DNA from: CADEFF01 sp964569315
Lineage (GTDB): Bacteria; Pseudomonadota; Alphaproteobacteria; Dongiales; Dongiaceae
NCBI GenBank assembly: GCA_964569315.1
Contig: CAZMUZ010000058.1
Span: 1 to 22,802 of the forward strand
DNA: 22,802 nucleotides
Direction: 5' to 3'
Every line of letters starts with the position of its first letter. Position 1 is the first letter of the stretch. The notes below the pieces were generated by a model that saw only the letters and a program-made list of their open reading frames with translations, ran no database searches and had not been told where the DNA came from. Shown here one piece after another: positions 18,648 through 22,802 of this stretch. Both the position numbers and the translations under genes were made by a program.

Positions 18648-19310
18648 CTATCGCCGGATCGCCCGCCGGCTCTCTTCCGTTCGCGCCTGCCAGCCGGCGC
18701 GCTCGAGCTCCGGATCGAGATGCTCCTCGGCGGGCCAGCCGAGACAGAGATAGGCGATGAAGCGCCAGTCCGGCGGCACCCCGAGCAGCTCGTTCATCGC
18801 GTCGGGATGCAGGATCGAGACCCAGCCCATGCCGAGCCCTTCGGCGCGCGCGGCGAGCCACAGGGTCTGGATCGCGCCGACCACCGAATAGCTCAAGGTC
18901 TCCGGCATGGTCTGCCGGCCGAGCCCGGCACCCTGCCCGGTCGCCTCGTCCGAGAAGACGGCGAGCTGCACCGGCGCCAGCTTCAGCCCCTCGAGCTTGA
19001 GCTGCCGGTAGAGATCGGCCTGCGCATCCCGATAGCGCGCCGCGGCATCGCGGTTGGCGGCCTCGAAATCGGCCAGGATGCGCGCGCGGCGTTCCGCGCT
19101 TTCGACCGCGACGAAGCGCCAGGGCTGGGCATTCCCGACCGAGGGCGAGAGCGACGCGATGTCGAGCAGCCCGTCGATGAGCGCAGCCGGCACGGGATCG
19201 GGGCGGAAGCGGCGCACGTCGCGCCGCCAGCGCACCAGGTCGCGGAAGCGCGCGATGAAATCCATATCGAAGACGGGCGGCGCTTCGGGGGTGTCCTTGC
19301 GATCGGCCAT
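18648..19310 (-). CDS. bluB: 5,6-dimethylbenzimidazole synthase BluB
   Basis: Nitroreductase-fold enzyme that uses O2 to break down reduced FMN into 5,6-dimethylbenzimidazole, the lower ligand of cobalamin. The 220-residue protein (start ATG at 19310, GAGG upstream) has RWRRDVRRFRPDPVP, SLSPSVGNAQPWRF, RQLKLEGLKLAPVQLAVFSDE, GLGRQTMPETLSYSVVGAIQTLWLAARAEGLGMGWVSIL and YLCLGWPAEEHLDPELERAGW. These match BluB rather than generic nitroreductases. By recollection, the Asp of RRDVR and the Ser of GWVSI correspond to Asp32 and Ser167, which are needed by Sinorhizobium BluB. No other cobalamin gene is nearby. The MFS gene lies upstream on the same strand with a 77-bp gap. Confidence 0.94.
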   Translation of the reverse strand: MADRKDTPEAPPVFDMDFIARFRDLVRWRRDVRRFRPDPVPAALIDGLLDIASLSPSVGNAQPWRFVAVESAERRARILADFEAANRDAAARYRDAQADLYRQLKLEGLKLAPVQLAVFSDEATGQGAGLGRQTMPETLSYSVVGAIQTLWLAARAEGLGMGWVSILHPDAMNELLGVPPDWRFIAYLCLGWPAEEHLDPELERAGWQARTEESRRAIRR

Positions 19311-19387
19311 GAATGAGCCTCGCCGCTTTCGCCGCTTCATGCTTTGGCAGGAGCGACCTGCCCTGCCAAGGCGGCGACGGTTCTCCC

Positions 19388-20701
19388 TCAAGCCGCGGGG
19401 GGCGCCTTCGGTTCCTTGACCGCCAGCAGCAGGAGGAAGCCGATCACGAAGAAGGGCGGGATGGTCGCCATGCCGGCGCGCTGGCTGTCGAACAGCGTCG
19501 TCGCGAAGGCGAGGATCGCCGGCCCCATGAAAGCGGTCGCCTTGCCGGCGAGCGCATAGAGCCCGAAGAACTCGGTCGCGAGATGCGGCGGGGCGAGGCG
19601 CGCCATCATGGATCGGCTCGCGGCCTGGGTCGGCCCCAGGAAAATGCCGATGGCGAGCGCGAGGCCGTAGAACCAGTCGCGGTCGGTGACCGGCAGGATG
19701 GCGAGCGCCAGAAGCGTGAGCGCGCCGAGCGCGATGAGGATGGTGGGCTTCGCGCCGAGCCAGTCGTCGAGCCAGGCGAAGCCGGCGGCGCCGGCACCCG
19801 CCGCGACATTGAGCAGGATGCCGAACAGCAGCATCTCCTCAAGCCCGAAACCGAACACGCCCGCCGCATAAATGCCGCCGAAGGCGAACAGCGTGTTGAG
19901 CCCGTCGATATAGATCATCTTGGCGAGGAGGAAGCGCGCCACGTTCCGATGCCGCGGCAACGCCTTCAGGGTTTCGTAGAGCGTGCGGCAGCCTTGCGCG
20001 ATGGCCCGGCGCGAACTTATGCCCGTCGCGGGCCGGTCCGGCACGAAAAGGAAGAGCGGCAGCGAGAAGACCAGCATCCAGCCGGCGCAGAGCAGCGCCA
20101 CGGCGCGCACCGGCTCGGCCGTCGCCGGGTCGAGCCCGAAAGGCGGCGTGGCCGGCTGGATGAAGAGGACGAGCGCCGCCGCCATGCAGGCGAGGCCGCC
20201 CATATAGCCGAGCCCCCAGGCCCAGCCGGAGATGCGGCCCAGCATGGAACGCGGCGCGATCGCCGGCAGCAGCGCGTTGTAGAAGACCGTGCCGAGCTCG
20301 AAGCCGAAAGTGCCGATGCCCATGGCGACCAGCGCCAGCAGGGCGAAGGACGGATCCGGCTCGACGTACCAGAGCGCGGCGGTCGCGAGCGCCGTCAGGA
20401 GCGTCAGCGTGCCGAGCCAGGGCTTGAGCCGGCCGCCCTGGTCGGCGATGGCGCCCAGAACCGGGCTCGCGATGGCGATGGCGATGGCGGCGAGGCTGGT
20501 GGCGTTGCCCCAGAGCGCCGTGCCGCTGCGCTCGTCCGCGGCGACCGCGGTCGCGAAATAGGCGCTGAAGAGAAAGGTCTGGATGACGGTCGGAAAGGCC
20601 GAGTTCGCCCAGTCGTAGAAGGCCCAGGCCGCGATCGCGCCCTTCCGGGGCGGCGATAGCGGCGACGCGGGCGGCAGGATGGCGGGCGGCGCTGCGCTCA
20701 T
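19388..20701 (-). CDS. MFS transporter, Atg22/UMF1 type
   Basis: A 437-residue polytopic membrane protein with about 12 hydrophobic helices. The N-terminal segment AAWAFYDWANSAFPTVIQTFLFSAYFA is characteristic of the Atg22-like/UMF1 branch of the major facilitator superfamily. Other family segments are SPVLGAIADQGGRLKPWLG, FYNALLPAIAP, RISGWAWGLGYMGG, IYIDGLNTLFAFGGIYA and GPTQAASRSMMARLAPPHLATEFFGLYALAGKATAFMGP. Yeast Atg22 exports amino acids from the vacuole; bacterial members are mostly uncharacterised, so the substrate is unknown. The ATG at 20701 was chosen because residues before it in the open frame are arginine-rich shadow of the upstream gene. It follows the glutamate dehydrogenase gene on the same strand with a 56-bp gap. 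Confidence 0.92.
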   Translation of the reverse strand: MSAAPPAILPPASPLSPPRKGAIAAWAFYDWANSAFPTVIQTFLFSAYFATAVAADERSGTALWGNATSLAAIAIAIASPVLGAIADQGGRLKPWLGTLTLLTALATAALWYVEPDPSFALLALVAMGIGTFGFELGTVFYNALLPAIAPRSMLGRISGWAWGLGYMGGLACMAAALVLFIQPATPPFGLDPATAEPVRAVALLCAGWMLVFSLPLFLFVPDRPATGISSRRAIAQGCRTLYETLKALPRHRNVARFLLAKMIYIDGLNTLFAFGGIYAAGVFGFGLEEMLLFGILLNVAAGAGAAGFAWLDDWLGAKPTILIALGALTLLALAILPVTDRDWFYGLALAIGIFLGPTQAASRSMMARLAPPHLATEFFGLYALAGKATAFMGPAILAFATTLFDSQRAGMATIPPFFVIGFLLLLAVKEPKAPPAA

Positions 20702-20716
20702 GGCCGGAAACGCCGC

Positions 20717-20749
20717 TTCCCGCCTGCCGGGCAATGAGGCAGCGGGGAA
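20717..20749 (-). terminator. Imperfect hairpin after glutamate dehydrogenase gene
   Basis: TTCCCGCCTGCC at 20717-20728 and GGCAGCGGGGAA at 20738-20749 pair at about 10 of 12 positions around a 9-base loop, in the 56-bp gap before the transporter gene. No T-tract follows on the minus strand, so it may be only an attenuating or mRNA-stabilising structure. Confidence 0.3.
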
Positions 20750-20757
20750 ATCGTCAC

Positions 20758-22802
20758 TCAGTCGCCGATCAGGCTGCGCAGTTCGCGGTTGGCGACGGCG
20801 AGCTTCGCGAGGTCGAGGCCGCCGAGCTGCCGGAGATCGGCGAACAGCATCTCGACCCGCTGCACCGACGGACCGCGGTCGCCGACCCAATGCTCGATGG
20901 TTTCCTGCTCCGAGGCGTCGTTGTGCGAGCCGTTCAGCATCCTGAGCGTGAGATCGCGCTGATGGCTGTAGAGATCGTCGACCATGGCGGCGACGGCGAG
21001 CCGGTCCCAATGGGTGTCGAGATTGATGCCGCCGGTGGCGCCGCGCAGCCAGTTGAGGTGGAAACGCACGCCCACCGCATAGTAGGTGCGCGCCACCTTG
21101 GAGATCGGCGCGCCGGAATTCTCCGCGATGCGGACGATGTCGAGCCCCGGCGCCAGCACCTCCAGCACCGAGACGCGCTTGGCGAGCGTCTCGGGCACGC
21201 CCTGCTCCGAGAAGGATTGCGCGCGCCTCGCCAGCACCTGGCGGTCGCCCTCGGACAGCATGCCGTCGAGCGCGCCGATCAGCTCCTCGATGCCATGCTC
21301 GTAGGCCGCGATGTTGGCGGCGATGTCGAGCGGCAGCTTGCGGTTCCGCAGGAACCAGACCGTGCCGGATTCGGCGAGGCGGAGCGTGGCGTCGGTCATC
21401 ACCGCCTGGACCTTCGCCGGCACCTTGGTGTCGAGCGCCTCGATCTGGCCCCAGATGTCGCGGAGCTTGAAGACGCCGCGCGTCACCGCATAGGCGCGCG
21501 CGATGTCGGAGGAAGCCAGGCCCGTCCGCTCCTTCATCACATGGACGAAGGTGACGCCGACGCGGTTGACGAGGCTGTTGGTCACCACCGTCGCGATGAT
21601 CTCGCGCCGGAGGCGGTGGTCGGCGATCGGCTCGGCGAAGCGCTCGCGAAGCACCGTCGGGAAGTAGCGCTTGAGGTCGTCGAGGAGCTGCGGGTCGTCC
21701 GGCAGGTCGGAGGGCAGCAGTTCCTCGTAGAGCGACATCTTCGAATAGGCGAGCATGATGGCGAGCTCGGGCCGCGTCAGGCCCTGATGCTGCGCGAGCC
21801 GGTTCGCCATGGTTTCGTCGTCCGGCAGGAACTCGAGCGCCCGGTCGAGCTTCCCCGCGCGCTCCAGCGCGCGGATCATGCGCCCCTGCTGATCGAGCCG
21901 GAGCCAGCCCTGGTTCTCGGCGATCGAGAGCGCCTGGGTCTGCAGATAGTTGTCGCGCAGCACCAGCGCGCCCACCTCGTCGGTCATGTCGGCGAGCAGC
22001 TTGTCGCGCTGCTTCAAGGTGAGGTCGCCGGCCTGCAGGACGCCGTTCAGCAGGATCTTGATGTTGACCTCGTGGTCGGAACAATCGACGCCGGCCGAAT
22101 TGTCGACCGCGTCGGTATTGTTCTTGCCGCCCTTCAGCGCGTAGGCGATGCGACCGCGCTGGGTGAAGCCGAGATTGGCGCCCTCGCCCACCACCTTGCA
22201 GCGGAGCGTCTCGCCATCGACACGGAGCGCGTCATTGGCGCGATCGCCGACATCGACATGGCTTTCCGACGCCGCCTTCACGTAGGTGCCGATGCCGCCG
22301 AGCCAGAGCAGGTCCACCGGCGCCCGCAAGATCGCCTGAATGAGCGCGAGCGGCGTCACCGAATCGGCGGCGATGGCGAAGGCCTTCTTGATCTCGGGCG
22401 TGAGCTCGATGCGCTTGGCCTTGCGGTCGAAGATGCCGCCGCCCGGCGAGATCAGCGCCGCGTCGTAATCGGTCCAGGCCGAGCGCGGCAGGTCGAAGAG
22501 CCGCTGGCGCTCGGCGAAGCTCTTCGCCGGGTCGGGATCGGGATCGACGAAGATGTGGAGATGATTGAAGGCGCCGAGCAGCTTGATGTGCGGCGACTGC
22601 AGCATGCCGTTGCCGAACACGTCGCCCGACATGTCGCCGACGCCGACCACGGTGAAGTCCTTGGCCTGGGTGTCGTGGCCGATCTCGCGGAAATGGCGCT
22701 TCACCGATTCCCACGCGCCGCGGGCGGTGATGCCCATCTTCTTGTGATCGTAGCCGGCCGAGCCGCCCGAGGCGAAAGCGTCGCCGAGCCAGAAGCCGTA
22801 TT
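20758..22802 (-). CDS. gdhB: NAD-specific glutamate dehydrogenase (large, ~180-kDa type), C-terminal part
   Basis: Converts glutamate and NAD+ to 2-oxoglutarate, ammonium and NADH. About 680 C-terminal residues are visible and the frame is open to the right edge, so the gene starts outside; members of this class are typically ~1,600 residues. Near the edge it reads GFWLGDAFASGGSAGYDHKKMGITARGAWESVKRHF, then FTVVGVGDMSGDVFGNGMLQSPHIKLLGAFNHLHIFVDPDPD, the signature of the large bacterial GDH (Bac_GDH) family and part of its NAD-binding domain. Downstream parts include WLGGIGTYVKA, EGANLGFTQRGRIAY, NTDAVDNSAGVDCSDHEVNIKILL and LTRPELAIMLAYSKM. The catalytic lysine region lies beyond the window. 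No frameshift is seen. The symbol follows the Pseudomonas gene. Confidence 0.95.
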   Translation of the reverse strand, partial: YGFWLGDAFASGGSAGYDHKKMGITARGAWESVKRHFREIGHDTQAKDFTVVGVGDMSGDVFGNGMLQSPHIKLLGAFNHLHIFVDPDPDPAKSFAERQRLFDLPRSAWTDYDAALISPGGGIFDRKAKRIELTPEIKKAFAIAADSVTPLALIQAILRAPVDLLWLGGIGTYVKAASESHVDVGDRANDALRVDGETLRCKVVGEGANLGFTQRGRIAYALKGGKNNTDAVDNSAGVDCSDHEVNIKILLNGVLQAGDLTLKQRDKLLADMTDEVGALVLRDNYLQTQALSIAENQGWLRLDQQGRMIRALERAGKLDRALEFLPDDETMANRLAQHQGLTRPELAIMLAYSKMSLYEELLPSDLPDDPQLLDDLKRYFPTVLRERFAEPIADHRLRREIIATVVTNSLVNRVGVTFVHVMKERTGLASSDIARAYAVTRGVFKLRDIWGQIEALDTKVPAKVQAVMTDATLRLAESGTVWFLRNRKLPLDIAANIAAYEHGIEELIGALDGMLSEGDRQVLARRAQSFSEQGVPETLAKRVSVLEVLAPGLDIVRIAENSGAPISKVARTYYAVGVRFHLNWLRGATGGINLDTHWDRLAVAAMVDDLYSHQRDLTLRMLNGSHNDASEQETIEHWVGDRGPSVQRVEMLFADLRQLGGLDLAKLAVANRELRSLIGD

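Noticed and set aside
19313..20659. Long plus-strand open frame of 448 codons, rich in Arg, Glu and Gly
   Set aside because: It lies opposite the Atg22-type transporter gene and has the repetitive R/E/G/A composition of an antisense frame in GC-rich DNA. No domain is recognisable.

Overview
The window is high-GC DNA (roughly 70% in most genes by eye) from an alphaproteobacterium. The gene content (DUF1674/SdhAF4-like protein, HtpX, RsmB, heparinase II/III-like protein, PurH, BluB, and a very long NAD-dependent glutamate dehydrogenase) fits Rhodospirillales or Hyphomicrobiales. I cannot name the genus from sequence alone.

Layout. At 1-1884 is acetyl-CoA synthetase, cut at its 5' end. At 1903-4433 a DUF1674/SdhAF4-like gene and the protease gene htpX lie between two minus-strand genes for exported proteins that are paralogues of each other. 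At 4586-8474 are rsmB, rpe and a heparinase II/III-like gene. At 8481-13009 is a surface-polysaccharide cassette: a UDP-HexNAc 6-dehydrogenase on the minus strand, then a polyprenyl-phosphate sugar-phosphate transferase and a membrane-bound CapD/WbpM-type dehydratase on the plus strand. The dehydratase gene overlaps purH (13006-14586) by ATGA. From memory, RsmB, heparinase-like and PurH genes are often close neighbours in alphaproteobacteria, so the cassette looks like an insertion into a conserved neighbourhood.

The most interesting part is 14536-18384. The last 16 codons of purH, its stop codon and the following ~280 bases of palindromic repeats occur twice, 3,550 bp apart. Between the copies lies a lower-GC, minus-strand three-gene unit: a Tat-exported flavin amine oxidase, an exported c-type cytochrome and an exported RidA-family protein. 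My reading is a periplasmic amine dehydrogenase that passes electrons to its own cytochrome c, while the RidA protein hydrolyses the imine product. The segment appears to have entered the genome at the 3' end of purH.

At 18445-22802, all on the minus strand, follow a small one-helix membrane protein, BluB (lower ligand of vitamin B12), an Atg22/UMF1-type major facilitator transporter, and the C-terminal part of the large NAD-glutamate dehydrogenase, cut by the right edge.

No tRNA, rRNA, CRISPR array, transposase or integrase gene was seen.
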